Assembly (NCBI RefSeq): GCF_042679565.1
Contig: NZ_JBHTMY010000002.1
Span: forward strand, 62,001 to 126,000
Direction of reading: 5' to 3'
DNA from: Namhaeicola litoreus
GTDB lineage: Bacteria; Bacteroidota; Bacteroidia; Flavobacteriales; Flavobacteriaceae
Length of the DNA: 64,000 nt
Shown: positions 55,408 through 64,000 of the stretch, piece by piece
Layout: every line of letters begins with the position of its first letter
How positions within the stretch are numbered: the stretch's first letter is position 1
Position numbers and translations under genes: made by a program
Notes under the pieces: generated by a model
The model's input: the letters and a program-made list of their open reading frames with translations, nothing else
Database searches by the model: none
Told to the model about the DNA's origin: nothing

Positions 55408-55448
55408 AAAAAATTCACCGATTCTGACAAGCTAGAAATCGGTGAATT
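55408..55448 (-). terminator. Terminator or attenuator hairpin between ilvC and ilvA
   Basis: On the minus strand a 12-base-pair stem (55448-55437 with 55423-55412), a 13-base loop and a run of six T. It lies 22 bases after the ilvC stop, and the T run ends only 6 bases before the ilvA ATG, so it can stop or modulate read-through into ilvA and could also hide the ribosome site. Confidence 0.8.
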
Positions 55449-55470
55449 ATCAAAAAACTAAATTATTTGC

Positions 55471-56946
55471 CTAAACAATTTTTGTCATGGCTGTCATAGA
55501 AGCTCTTAAATCATAACCGATTATTTCAACCGGATGAAATCTGATTTCTTCATTGACAGCAATGAGCAATCTATTATCTACGCCAGCATCTTTTCCTTCT
55601 GCAAAATGCTTACCAATGACATCTGTATCTATTTTCTTCATAAATTCTTTCAGTAAAGGCTTGCAAGCATGATCGAATAAATAGCATCCGTACTCAGCAG
55701 TATCAGAAATGGTTCTGTTCATTTCAAACAATTTTTTTCTGGCAATAGTGTTTGCAATTAAAGGAGTTTCGTGTAAAGATTCATAATAGGCAGATTCTTC
55801 AATAATTCCAGCATCAGTCATTGTTTCGAAAGCCAATTCTACACCTGCACGAACAAAAGCGACCATTAAAACACCGTTGTCAAAATATTCTTGTTCGTTA
55901 ATTTTCTTATCAGTGATAACCGTTTTTTCAAATGCCGTTTCTCCGGTAGCGGCTCTCCAAGTGAGTAAATTCTTATCATCATTTGCCCAATCTTCCATCA
56001 TCGTTTTAGAAAATTCACCACTCATGATGTCGTCCATGTGTTTTTGAAAAAGGGGTCGCATGATTTCTTTCAACTCTTCAGAAAGTTCAAAAGCTTTGAT
56101 TTTTGCAGGATTAGACAAACGGTCCATCATGTTTGTAATACCTCCATGTTTTAACGCTTCAGTGATCGTTTCCCAACCGTATTGAATAAGTTTACCAGCA
56201 TAAGATGGCTCAATGCCTTTTTCTACCATTTTATCAAAACACAAAATAGAGCCTGTTTGAAGCACACCGCAAAGAATGGTTTGTTCACCCATTAAATCAG
56301 ATTTTACCTCAGCTACAAAAGATGATTCTAATACACCTGCTCTATCTCCACCTGTGGCTACTGCATAAGCTTTTGCTTGCTCAAGTCCAATTCCTTGTGG
56401 ATCATTTTCGGGATGAACTGCAATCAGAGTAGGCACACCAAATCCTCTTTTATATTCTTCTCTTACTTCAGATCCCGGGCATTTTGGCGCAACCATGATT
56501 ACGGTTAAATCTTCACGAATCTTCATACCTTCCTCAACGATATTAAATCCGTGAGAGTATGATAATGTCGCCCCTTTTTTCATTAATGGCATTACCGCTT
56601 TTACCACTGAGGAATGCTGCTTATCTGGTGTAAGATTTAAAACCAAATCAGCTGAAGGAATTAATTCTTTATAGGTTCCAACTTTAAACCCATTCTCCGA
56701 AGCATTCAAAAAAGATTGTCTTTTTTCTTTGATGGCTCCTTCTCTGAGCGCGTAAGCAATGTCTAAACCTGAATCTCGCATGTTCAAACCTTGATTCAAT
56801 CCTTGAGCACCACATCCAACGATTACAATTTTTTTTCCTTTCAGAACTGAGACACCTTCAGAAAATTCTGAGGTATCCATAAATCTACATTTTCCTAATT
56901 GTGCCAATTGCTCTCTTAAAGAAAGTGTATTAAAATAATTTGCCAT
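55471..56946 (-). CDS. ilvC: Ketol-acid reductoisomerase, class II
   Basis: Converts acetolactate and acetohydroxybutyrate to the dihydroxy acids with NADPH and Mg. The 491 residues are the long, E. coli-like class II form, with the Rossmann motif IVGCGAQGLNQGLNMRDSG near residue 42, MVAPKCPGSEVREEYKRGFGVP, and SDLMGEQTILCG with the metal ligands; a second knotted domain follows. It starts 17 bases after ilvN. Confidence 0.97.
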   Translation of the reverse strand: MANYFNTLSLREQLAQLGKCRFMDTSEFSEGVSVLKGKKIVIVGCGAQGLNQGLNMRDSGLDIAYALREGAIKEKRQSFLNASENGFKVGTYKELIPSADLVLNLTPDKQHSSVVKAVMPLMKKGATLSYSHGFNIVEEGMKIREDLTVIMVAPKCPGSEVREEYKRGFGVPTLIAVHPENDPQGIGLEQAKAYAVATGGDRAGVLESSFVAEVKSDLMGEQTILCGVLQTGSILCFDKMVEKGIEPSYAGKLIQYGWETITEALKHGGITNMMDRLSNPAKIKAFELSEELKEIMRPLFQKHMDDIMSGEFSKTMMEDWANDDKNLLTWRAATGETAFEKTVITDKKINEQEYFDNGVLMVAFVRAGVELAFETMTDAGIIEESAYYESLHETPLIANTIARKKLFEMNRTISDTAEYGCYLFDHACKPLLKEFMKKIDTDVIGKHFAEGKDAGVDNRLLIAVNEEIRFHPVEIIGYDLRASMTAMTKIV

Positions 56947-56963
56947 TACTTTTTGTTTTATTT

Positions 56964-57488
56964 TTAATTAAGTTGTTTTTTTAAAATATCTGAAATTCTC
57001 ATTTCATCTTTCGTGACAGAAATCCTTCCTGATCGAACAAATTGCATAATTCCATAAGGTAAAAAATCGCTGTACAACTGCTCGATTTCTTCTTTCCTTC
57101 CGGATTTTTCTACCACAAAAAAATCTCGGTTTACCGTAACGATTTGCGCATTACTTTTTTTGATGATATTTTGAATTTGTCTTTTATCGAAAAGTAGACT
57201 AGACTTGATTTTAAACAATGCAGATTGCAAATAAATAGAATCCTCATTGGTGTGGTAATACGCTTTAATGACTTCTACTTGTTTTTCAATCTGTTTAACA
57301 ATTTTTTTGACTTGTTCTTCCGGCATATAAGCCACAATAATAAATCGGGAAACACCCTCAATTTCAGAGCTAGAAACAGTCAAACTTTCAATATTGATGT
57401 GCCTTTTTAAAAAAATCGTAGCGATTCTGTTGAGCAAACCTAGGTTATTCTCAGTGTAAACTGAAATCGTGTATAAAATATCTTCCAT
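56964..57488 (-). CDS. ilvN: Acetolactate synthase small subunit
   Basis: Regulatory subunit of IlvB conferring valine feedback. The 174 residues have an N-terminal ACT domain (YTISVYTENNLGLLNRIATIFLKRHINIESL) and a C-terminal domain with ALFKIKS and the region up to QFVRSGRISVTKDE. It starts 7 bases after ilvB. Confidence 0.95.
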   Translation of the reverse strand: MEDILYTISVYTENNLGLLNRIATIFLKRHINIESLTVSSSEIEGVSRFIIVAYMPEEQVKKIVKQIEKQVEVIKAYYHTNEDSIYLQSALFKIKSSLLFDKRQIQNIIKKSNAQIVTVNRDFFVVEKSGRKEEIEQLYSDFLPYGIMQFVRSGRISVTKDEMRISDILKKQLN

Positions 57489-57495
57489 CTTTTTC

Positions 57496-59229
57496 CTATT
57501 TTAATCTAATTTCAGACACAGACGCTCCGGTGGGTATCATTGGAAATACATTTCCCTCTTGAACAACACGAACTTCAAGCACATAAGATTTGTCTGAACT
57601 GATCATTTCTTTGATTGCATCTTGTAAATCTGCTCTTTTTGATACCTGCTTTGCCTGAATGCCGTACCCTTCCGCAATTTTTATAAAATTGGGATTTACC
57701 ATGGTCGTATAAGCATATCTTCTGTCGAAAAACAGTTCCTGCCATTGTCTGACCATTCCTAAAAACTCGTTGTTTAAAATAATTATTTTTACGGCGACGT
57801 CTGTTTGTAAAATAGTTCCTAATTCTTGAATGGTCATTTGAAAACAACCATCACCAATAATAGCGACTACTTCTCTATTTGGCGCACCCATTTTAGCACC
57901 AATTGCAGCAGGTAGGGCAAAGCCCATGGTACCTAATCCTCCTGAGGTGATTTTACTGTTTGATCGTTTAAAAGAGCTATATCTACTCGCAATCATTTGA
58001 TGTTGCCCAACATCCGAAACTACAACAGCTTCTCCTTTGGTTTCGGCATTTAAATATTTGATTACTTCGGCCATTGTTAGACCTTCGGTTTTGGGATTCA
58101 ATTGATCATCAATGACTTCTTTGTATTCAATAGCATATAATTCCTCAAATCTTTTTTCCCATTCAGGGTAAGTTTTCTTTTCAATTTTTGACAAGATAGC
58201 AGCAAGTGTTTCCTTTACATCCCCTAAAACGGCCACATCTGTTTTTACGTTTTTATCTACTTCTGCCGGATCTATTTCAAAATGTATCACTTTTGCCTGT
58301 TTGGCGTAAGTATTCAAACTTCCGGTTACACGATCATCAAAACGCATTCCTATTCCTAAAAGCACATCGCATTCATTTGTCAGAACATTAGGTGCATAAT
58401 TTCCGTGCATACCGACCATCCCTTTGTTTAATGGATGTTCTGTAGACATTGCCGACAAACCCAAAAGAGTGCTCGCGCATGGTATTCCGGATTTTTCTAT
58501 AAAATCTTGAAACTCTTTTTCCGCATTGCCCAAAACTATTCCCTGACCCCAGACTACAAAAGGTTTTTTTGCCGCATTGATTATTTTTGCCGCTTCTACC
58601 AATTGCGATTCATCTATCTCAGGAACAGGATTATAACTCCTCACTCGTTTACAAGGCTTATATTCAAAATCCAATTCTCCAAATTGCGCATCTTTTGTAA
58701 TATCGATCAAAACAGGACCCGGTCTACCTGATTTAGCAATATAAAATGCTTTTGCTAGGACTTCAGGAATTTCATAAGCTTTAGTTATCTGATAATTCCA
58801 TTTGGTTACAGGAGTACTTAAACTGATAATATCTGTTTCCTGAAAAGCATCACTTCCCAACAAATGAGAAGCAACTTGTCCGGTTATACAAACAAGAGGT
58901 GTTGAATCTATTTGGGCATCTGCAATTCCTGTGATTAAATTGGTAGCACCGGGTCCTGATGTGGCAATGGCCACCCCAACTCTTCCTGAGGTTCTTGCAT
59001 AACCCTGAGCCGCATGCACTGCACCTTGTTCATGCCTGGTAAGTACGTGATGTAATTCATCTTTGAATTTATAAAACTCATCATAAACTGGCATAATCGC
59101 TCCGCCCGGATAACCATAAATTAGGTCGACACCTTCTTCTATCAAACACCTCACCACTGCTTCTGCACCTGATATGGTTAACTTTTCTTTTTTTTCTATC
59201 ACTTCTTTGGGTTTTGTTGTCGTTTCCAT
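57496..59229 (-). CDS. ilvB: Acetolactate synthase large subunit
   Basis: TPP enzyme that condenses pyruvate (or pyruvate with 2-oxobutyrate) in the first common step of valine and isoleucine synthesis. The 577 residues show IYGYPGGAIMPVYDEFY, the catalytic Glu67 in TRHEQGAVHAAQGYAR, GMHGNYAPNVLT, and the TPP motif IGDGCFQMTIQELGTI through NNEFLGMVRQWQEL. It is biosynthetic AHAS by its fused context with ilvN and ilvC. Confidence 0.98.
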   Translation of the reverse strand: METTTKPKEVIEKKEKLTISGAEAVVRCLIEEGVDLIYGYPGGAIMPVYDEFYKFKDELHHVLTRHEQGAVHAAQGYARTSGRVGVAIATSGPGATNLITGIADAQIDSTPLVCITGQVASHLLGSDAFQETDIISLSTPVTKWNYQITKAYEIPEVLAKAFYIAKSGRPGPVLIDITKDAQFGELDFEYKPCKRVRSYNPVPEIDESQLVEAAKIINAAKKPFVVWGQGIVLGNAEKEFQDFIEKSGIPCASTLLGLSAMSTEHPLNKGMVGMHGNYAPNVLTNECDVLLGIGMRFDDRVTGSLNTYAKQAKVIHFEIDPAEVDKNVKTDVAVLGDVKETLAAILSKIEKKTYPEWEKRFEELYAIEYKEVIDDQLNPKTEGLTMAEVIKYLNAETKGEAVVVSDVGQHQMIASRYSSFKRSNSKITSGGLGTMGFALPAAIGAKMGAPNREVVAIIGDGCFQMTIQELGTILQTDVAVKIIILNNEFLGMVRQWQELFFDRRYAYTTMVNPNFIKIAEGYGIQAKQVSKRADLQDAIKEMISSDKSYVLEVRVVQEGNVFPMIPTGASVSEIRLK

Positions 59230-59243
59230 GATAACTAATTTGT

Positions 59244-60929
59244 CTAGAATTTATCTGTTACACAACCTTCTGAGGCTGAGGAAACAGTTTTTGCATATTT
59301 ATATAAAATCCCTTTCTGATGTTTTAAAGCTGGCTCTTTCCAGTTTTTTCTTCTTTCACTTAATACTTCATCACTAAGATCAACGTCGATGGTGTTATTT
59401 CCCGCGTCAATAATAATTAGATCTCCGTCCTCTATCAGAGCAATATTACCACCACTTTGTGCCTCTGGAGTAATATGACCTACCACAAATCCATGGGTTC
59501 CTCCTGAAAATCTTCCATCGGTAATAAGAGCAACTGTTTTTCCTAATCCTGCCCCCATAATCATGGAGGTTGGTTTCAACATTTCTGGCATACCAGGACC
59601 TCCTTTTGGACCAACATACCTGATCACCACAACATCACCTTTTTTTACTTTACCCGCTCCAATGCCAATATTGGCTTCTTCTTCAGAATTAAATACAACG
59701 GCTTTGCCTTTGAATAAATTTCCTTCTTTACCGCTTATCTTAGCCACGCCGCCTTGTAAAGCCAGGTTACCATAAAGAATTTGAATATTTCCTGAAGATT
59801 TTAACGCATTTTCTGTTGCATAAATCACTTTCTGGTCTTCTTCAAAAGAAATCGCTTTAACATGCTCCAGGTTTTCAGCCAATGTTTTTCCCGTAACTGT
59901 TAGACAGTCGCCATGAAGCAATCCCTTTTCTAGTAAATATTTCATCACCGCAGGTGTACCACCCACACTGTGCACGTCTTCCATTAAATATTCTCCACTA
60001 GGCTTCAAATCTGCCAATAATGGAGTGCGGTCACTTACTTTTTGAAAATCGTCTAAAGTGAAATCTATTCCTGCCGCATGCGCTATTGCCAAATAATGTA
60101 ATACCGCATTGGTAGAGCCTCCTAAAGCATTGACCAATGTAATGGCATTTTCAATTGACTTTTTAGAAATAATATCAAGAGGTTTTAAATCTAGCTCCAA
60201 CAAATTCTTGATAGCCAATGAGATTCTTTCACTTTCATTATCCTTATGCGGATTTTCGGCTGGCAGAGAAGAATTGTAGGGCAATGCAAAACCCATCGCT
60301 TCTATAGATGAGGCCATCGTATTTGCTGTATACATTCCTCCACAAGCACCTGCACCCGGAATAGAAGCTTTGATTATTTCTTTATACTCAACTTCTGTAA
60401 TTTGTCCTGCAATTTTCTGACCTAAGGCTTCAAATGCTGAGACAATATTTAATTTTCTACCTTTATACTTCCCAGAGGCTATTGTCCCTCCATAAACCAT
60501 TAAAGAAGGTCTATTTAGTCTCAACATCGCCATAATCGCACCCGGCATATTCTTATCGCAACCAACAATCGTAACCAAGCCATCATAACTCTGAGCATTC
60601 ATAACAACTTCAATGGAATCTGCAATTATATCTCTCGAAGGCAATGAATAACTCATTCCAGGAGTCCCCATAGAAATCCCATCACTTACCCCGATTGTAT
60701 TAAATATAAGGCCTACCTGACCGTTTAAATTTACCTTTTCTTTAATTTGCCCCGCCAATTTATTGAGGTGCATATTACATGGATTTCCGTCATAGCCAGT
60801 ACTTGCAATACCTACCTGAGGCTTTTTCATATCCTCATCGGTAAGACCGACTGCATACAGCATAGCCTGAGCGGCAGGTTGTGTTTCGTCTTGTGTTAAT
60901 CTTTTACTGTATTTATTTAATTCTTTCAT
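59244..60929 (-). CDS. ilvD: Dihydroxy-acid dehydratase
   Basis: Iron-sulfur enzyme that dehydrates dihydroxy acids to the 2-oxo acids. The 561 residues have the cluster cysteines in GYDGNPCNMHLN, VGCDKNMPGAIMAML and GAGACGGMYTANTMAS, and the C-terminal TDGRFSGGTHGFVVGHITPEA. It is the first gene of the ilv operon. The 270 bases upstream can fold into a branched structure and contain a TACTTTTG element. Confidence 0.97.
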   Translation of the reverse strand: MKELNKYSKRLTQDETQPAAQAMLYAVGLTDEDMKKPQVGIASTGYDGNPCNMHLNKLAGQIKEKVNLNGQVGLIFNTIGVSDGISMGTPGMSYSLPSRDIIADSIEVVMNAQSYDGLVTIVGCDKNMPGAIMAMLRLNRPSLMVYGGTIASGKYKGRKLNIVSAFEALGQKIAGQITEVEYKEIIKASIPGAGACGGMYTANTMASSIEAMGFALPYNSSLPAENPHKDNESERISLAIKNLLELDLKPLDIISKKSIENAITLVNALGGSTNAVLHYLAIAHAAGIDFTLDDFQKVSDRTPLLADLKPSGEYLMEDVHSVGGTPAVMKYLLEKGLLHGDCLTVTGKTLAENLEHVKAISFEEDQKVIYATENALKSSGNIQILYGNLALQGGVAKISGKEGNLFKGKAVVFNSEEEANIGIGAGKVKKGDVVVIRYVGPKGGPGMPEMLKPTSMIMGAGLGKTVALITDGRFSGGTHGFVVGHITPEAQSGGNIALIEDGDLIIIDAGNNTIDVDLSDEVLSERRKNWKEPALKHQKGILYKYAKTVSSASEGCVTDKF

Positions 60930-60996
60930 TTATTTTCAAAACTTATGACTTTCTATTAAGTATTTAGCGTTTTTTTAGGCTTTTACTTACAATTGC

Positions 60997-61119
60997 CAAA
61001 AGTATTAAAGCCACCTTGTAACTTCTTTTTTAGATTGATTTTGTTTACAACACTCAACCATGCAATACAGCAATTAACCAGCTGTATTTGTGATGTTTAC
61101 ATCTTCTTAATTACAAGGT
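60997..61119 (-). promoter_or_regulatory. Possible structured leader and promoter region of the ilv operon
   Basis: A 9-base-pair long-range repeat, 61013-61021 (ACCTTGTAA) with 61111-61119 (TTACAAGGT), encloses an 8-base-pair hairpin (61064-61071 with 61081-61088, 9-base loop) and a small GATG/CATC hairpin (61092-61095 with 61100-61103). This could be a branched regulatory RNA or an operator. A TACTTTTG -7-like element lies at 61004-60997; if that is the promoter the repeats would be DNA sites upstream of it. No leader peptide rich in branched-chain codons was seen. Confidence 0.4.
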
Positions 61120-61199
61120 TTAAGGGAATAAAAAAATATTATGGTATTTGGGCAGTCTAAAGCAACTTAATGAAAGAAGGTCTAAAAGGGTAAAAAAAG

Positions 61200-62744
61200 C
61201 TATTTCATTTTTAACAAGGCTTTTTGCCTGATCACTTCCTCAACCGGTTTTCCTTGAATTTTACTTTCTAGCCATGAAATTAAATCCAAGTACATGAACG
61301 CCCGCTTTTCATAAGGATGATTTTCAAAAGCCTTTAATTCTTCATAAAGTTTTACAAAAGAAGATTTGAGCTCATGGGGATAAATATCACTCAAACTTCT
61401 TAAAAACGAAATTACTTTTCTTTGAACGCCGTAGAGTTCGTTCATTTTTAATAAAAATTTAAAGGTAGATTTGATTTCCTCTTCTAGGTTTTGATCATAC
61501 CCAGCTTCGTAATGGGCTATCAAACTCAACATTCTGCTAAAACATAAAAGATCTTCTCGCATGGTGAGATCTTTATTTCTGATAATTTTATTCAAATAAA
61601 AGATACATTCATCAAATTTTTCGGCACCAAAATACATACTAGCAATTTTGTAATAGAAAATCATCACATGGTGCTCATCAAAATTTTTCTTGTACAGTGA
61701 GATCTCTTTAAGTATTTCTGGTATAATTTCAGTTCCTTTTGTAAACTCACCTTCCAGAAAAAACAGATTTATCCTATTTTGATAATAGGTTAGAGATGCT
61801 AAAGAAGAAGTGTTGTCATTTAAAGTAAATAATTCCTGATCCATTTCCTTTTTAAAAGAAATCAAAACACTTCTGAATTTTTTTATCCTTTGGATAATAA
61901 ATAAGGATTCCAACAAATAATTGACGCCCTTTAAATAAAAAACCGGATTTACCTTTTTCATTTCGGGATTTTCATCGAACAAACTCACCCATTTTTGAGA
62001 ATATTTATAGCAAGACAAAAAATCCTGGGTAATAAAACTATACCATAAAAAAGCCTTATAGAGAAACAATTTCTCCTTAAAACCCATTTCTTTGAGATTG
62101 TACTCCGGAATTCTACTTTCAAAAAAATCTTTTATAGTTGCATAATCCTCTTTACTTTTTGCATAGCCCTTTTTAAGCATGTAACTATACAACTGAAGCG
62201 AAAGATTTGAAAGTTTACTGAGCAAAACAGAACTTTTACTCAATTTCATAGATTCTTGAATCAAATCATCAGCCCTAGAATCTAAACTTCGCGTAATGTA
62301 CTGAGATTCAATTACTTTTTCTAACTCTACAATCTCATAAGCCAAGTTATTCTCAAAATTTTGGAGCGCATTTGCCTTTGCTTTTTCTAGAATTTTTAAG
62401 CTCTGCCTATGTAGTCCTTTATTAAATAAAATAGTAGCAAAATCAAGTTGTTCTCTAATTTGTACTTTCACATTTTGTTGTGAAGGATTTAATCTTAAGC
62501 TAATTAAAATCTGTTTGTATAAATGCGCTTTTGCATTAGACAATTGTTGTTTTTTTATTTTAGTCTTGCTAAGAATAATTTGTTCATCAAATTCTTCTAA
62601 TTTATCTAAAACATCAAATAGGGCCATAAAATTCTTCTCGGCGTTAACACCCAGCCTTCCGGCATACAATTTAAATTGTCTTTTTTCTGATTTAGACAAT
62701 GTTTTAACCAACCTAAAAAGGGCATCATTTTTCGTCATAGACAT
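61200..62744 (-). CDS. Large helical-repeat protein of unknown function
   Basis: A 514-residue soluble protein, almost entirely helical, with TPR-like helix pairs (FNKGLHRQSLKILEKAKANAL, FGAEKFDECIFYLNKIIRN) and many Lys, Leu and Ser. No enzymatic motif, signal peptide or membrane helix. A second start at Met3 is possible. Its place upstream of ilvD and divergent from leuA gives no functional hint. Homologous long helical proteins are common in this phylum. Confidence 0.75.
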   Translation of the reverse strand: MSMTKNDALFRLVKTLSKSEKRQFKLYAGRLGVNAEKNFMALFDVLDKLEEFDEQIILSKTKIKKQQLSNAKAHLYKQILISLRLNPSQQNVKVQIREQLDFATILFNKGLHRQSLKILEKAKANALQNFENNLAYEIVELEKVIESQYITRSLDSRADDLIQESMKLSKSSVLLSKLSNLSLQLYSYMLKKGYAKSKEDYATIKDFFESRIPEYNLKEMGFKEKLFLYKAFLWYSFITQDFLSCYKYSQKWVSLFDENPEMKKVNPVFYLKGVNYLLESLFIIQRIKKFRSVLISFKKEMDQELFTLNDNTSSLASLTYYQNRINLFFLEGEFTKGTEIIPEILKEISLYKKNFDEHHVMIFYYKIASMYFGAEKFDECIFYLNKIIRNKDLTMREDLLCFSRMLSLIAHYEAGYDQNLEEEIKSTFKFLLKMNELYGVQRKVISFLRSLSDIYPHELKSSFVKLYEELKAFENHPYEKRAFMYLDLISWLESKIQGKPVEEVIRQKALLKMK

Positions 62745-62854
62745 CGTAATAAATGCTATTCAAAACCCTATTAAACAGATGTTTAATCAATTTTATAGAT
62801 TTTTGAATGTAGTAAACGAATCTTCTAAAAAAATCCAAATACTTAATTCATGCT

Positions 62855-62862
62855 TATTTTTG
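62855..62862 (+). promoter_or_regulatory. -7 element for leuA
   Basis: TATTTTTG fits TAnnTTTG, 30 bases before the leuA ATG. No clear -33 box was seen. Confidence 0.45.
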
Positions 62863-62892
62863 AACTTCAAAATTCATAAATTTTATTCACAA

Positions 62893-64000
62893 ATGAGCAA
62901 AGAAAGGGTTCAAATATTTGACACTACTTTACGAGATGGAGAGCAAGTGCCTGGTTGTAAGTTAAATACAAAGCAAAAATTAACTATAGCCAAGCGTTTA
63001 GATGAACTGGGAGTGGATGTAATAGAAGCAGGTTTTCCTATTTCTAGTCCGGGTGATTTTAATTCGGTAGTAGAAATTGCCAAATTGGTTCAAAATGCAA
63101 GCGTATGCGGATTAACAAGAGCGAATAAGAAAGATATTGAGGTTGCAGCAGAATCATTGAAAATGGCTAAAAAGCCAAGAATACACACAGGAATTGGTAC
63201 ATCAGAATCACACATCAAATATAAATTCAATTCAACTCCAGAAAAAATTATTGAGAGAGCAATAGACGCCGTTCGATATGCAAAATCTTTTGTAGAAGAC
63301 ATTGAGTTTTACGCAGAAGATGCTGGTAGAACGGATAATGAGTACTTGGCCCGGGTTTGTGAGGAAGTGATTAAAGCAGGTGCAACTGTATTGAATATTC
63401 CCGATACAACGGGCTATTGTTTACCTGAAGAATACGGAGCTAAAATAAAATATTTAAAAGAAAACGTAAAAGGGATAGAAAAGGTAACTATTTCATGCCA
63501 TTGTCATAACGATCTTGGTTTAGCTACAGCTAACTCAATTGCAGGTGTCCAACACGGTGCCCGTCAAATAGAATGTACCATAAATGGTATTGGCGAAAGG
63601 GCCGGAAATACAGCCCTAGAGGAGGTGGTGATGATTTTGAAACAACATCCGTACCTGAACCTTGTCACTGGTATTGATACGACATTATTATATAGTACCA
63701 GTCAATTAGTTCAGCAAAAAATGGGAATTATCGTACAGCCCAACAAAGCTGTTGTAGGCGATAACGCTTTTGCCCACAGTTCAGGTATTCACCAAGACGG
63801 TGTGATAAAAAATCGTGAAACCTACGAAATTATGGATCCCGCAGATGTAGGGGTATCTCAATCTTCAATTGTACTTACTGCAAGAAGTGGTAGAGCTGCC
63901 TTGGCTTATCGAGCAAAAAATTTAGGCTATGAGTTGACAAAAGATGAATTAGACGTGCTTTATCCTGAATTTTTAAATTTTGCCGATTTGCACAAAGAAG
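62893..64000 (+). CDS. leuA: 2-isopropylmalate synthase, C-terminus cut off
   Basis: First step of leucine synthesis: acetyl-CoA plus 2-oxoisovalerate. The visible 369 residues contain the HMGL/DRE-TIM pattern IFDTTLRDGEQVPG (Asp10, Arg14), NIPDTTGYCLPEEY, and the metal-binding HCHNDLGLATANS, followed by NGIGERAGNTALEEVV. The C-terminal part with the LeuA regulatory domain is beyond the window, so a homologue such as homocitrate or citramalate synthase is not fully excluded, though the ilv context favours LeuA. It points away from the helical-repeat gene. Confidence 0.92.
   Translation, partial: MSKERVQIFDTTLRDGEQVPGCKLNTKQKLTIAKRLDELGVDVIEAGFPISSPGDFNSVVEIAKLVQNASVCGLTRANKKDIEVAAESLKMAKKPRIHTGIGTSESHIKYKFNSTPEKIIERAIDAVRYAKSFVEDIEFYAEDAGRTDNEYLARVCEEVIKAGATVLNIPDTTGYCLPEEYGAKIKYLKENVKGIEKVTISCHCHNDLGLATANSIAGVQHGARQIECTINGIGERAGNTALEEVVMILKQHPYLNLVTGIDTTLLYSTSQLVQQKMGIIVQPNKAVVGDNAFAHSSGIHQDGVIKNRETYEIMDPADVGVSQSSIVLTARSGRAALAYRAKNLGYELTKDELDVLYPEFLNFADLHKE

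Noticed and set aside
1..64000. CRISPR arrays, insertion sequences, prophage or tRNA/rRNA genes
   Set aside because: No regularly spaced repeats, transposase or phage genes, or cloverleaf-forming sequences were recognised on either strand by reading.

Overview
The window is low-GC DNA from a member of the Bacteroidota, most likely a Saprospiraceae- or Chitinophaga-like lineage; the genus cannot be fixed from sequence alone. The evidence is the gene content (DUF3098 protein, the short conserved protein often misnamed 'ABC transporter ATPase', SDR-type threonine dehydrogenase, the ftsX-DUF3098-uppP-truB order), the long FtsZ tail, and promoters of the TAnnTTTG type. It is dense chromosomal housekeeping DNA. 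No tRNA, rRNA, CRISPR array or insertion sequence was recognised, and no gene-free stretch exceeds 300 bases.

Region 1 (1-5165, minus strand) is an alpha-glucan operon: the N-terminal half of a GT5 glycogen synthase (glgA), then a complete GT4 glgM-type gene, then the C-terminal half of the same GT5 synthase, then glgC and glgE (cut by the window edge). The glgM-type gene sits exactly at the interdomain linker of GlgA, and the second half starts in a 4-base ATGA overlap with the glgM stop. GlgC, GlgM and GlgE together would make maltose-1-phosphate and build glucan from it.

Region 2 (5306-18387, minus strand) reads as one operon: korA-korB (2-oxoglutarate:ferredoxin oxidoreductase), then nuoA-B-C-D-H-I-J-K-L-M-N with no nuoE, nuoF or nuoG, then a 108-residue unknown protein. 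Divergent from it lie an Alvin-type 2[4Fe-4S] ferredoxin and a 1176-residue pyruvate:ferredoxin oxidoreductase (18613-22719), each closed by a good terminator. Two oxoacid:ferredoxin oxidoreductases, a ferredoxin and an NADH-module-free complex I lie side by side, which suggests that reduced ferredoxin feeds the respiratory chain.

Region 3 (22781-34649) is mixed housekeeping: a HEPN-like small protein, lepA, a TolB-like lipoprotein, dusB, a LolC/E-like permease, rbfA, ftsX, DUF3098, uppP, truB, a conserved Bacteroidota protein, a thioredoxin-like protein, threonine dehydrogenase and a small lipoprotein.

Region 4 (34713-48052, minus strand) is the division and cell-wall cluster: mraZ, rsmH, ftsL, ftsI, murE, mraY, a 182-residue stump of murD, ftsW, murG, ftsQ, ftsA, ftsZ. 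murC is absent from its usual place and murD retains only its C-terminal domain, with several ligand residues changed. Three 10-base repeats upstream of mraZ look like the MraZ operator.

Region 5 (48207-54049) holds an alpha/beta hydrolase, engB, a cytochrome c lipoprotein, an RluA-type pseudouridine synthase, a LamB-like porin and a GapN-type NADP-dependent glyceraldehyde-3-phosphate dehydrogenase. Region 6 (54151-64000) is branched-chain amino acid synthesis: ilvD-ilvB-ilvN-ilvC, a terminator-like hairpin, ilvA, then on the far side a helical-repeat protein and the start of leuA on the plus strand.
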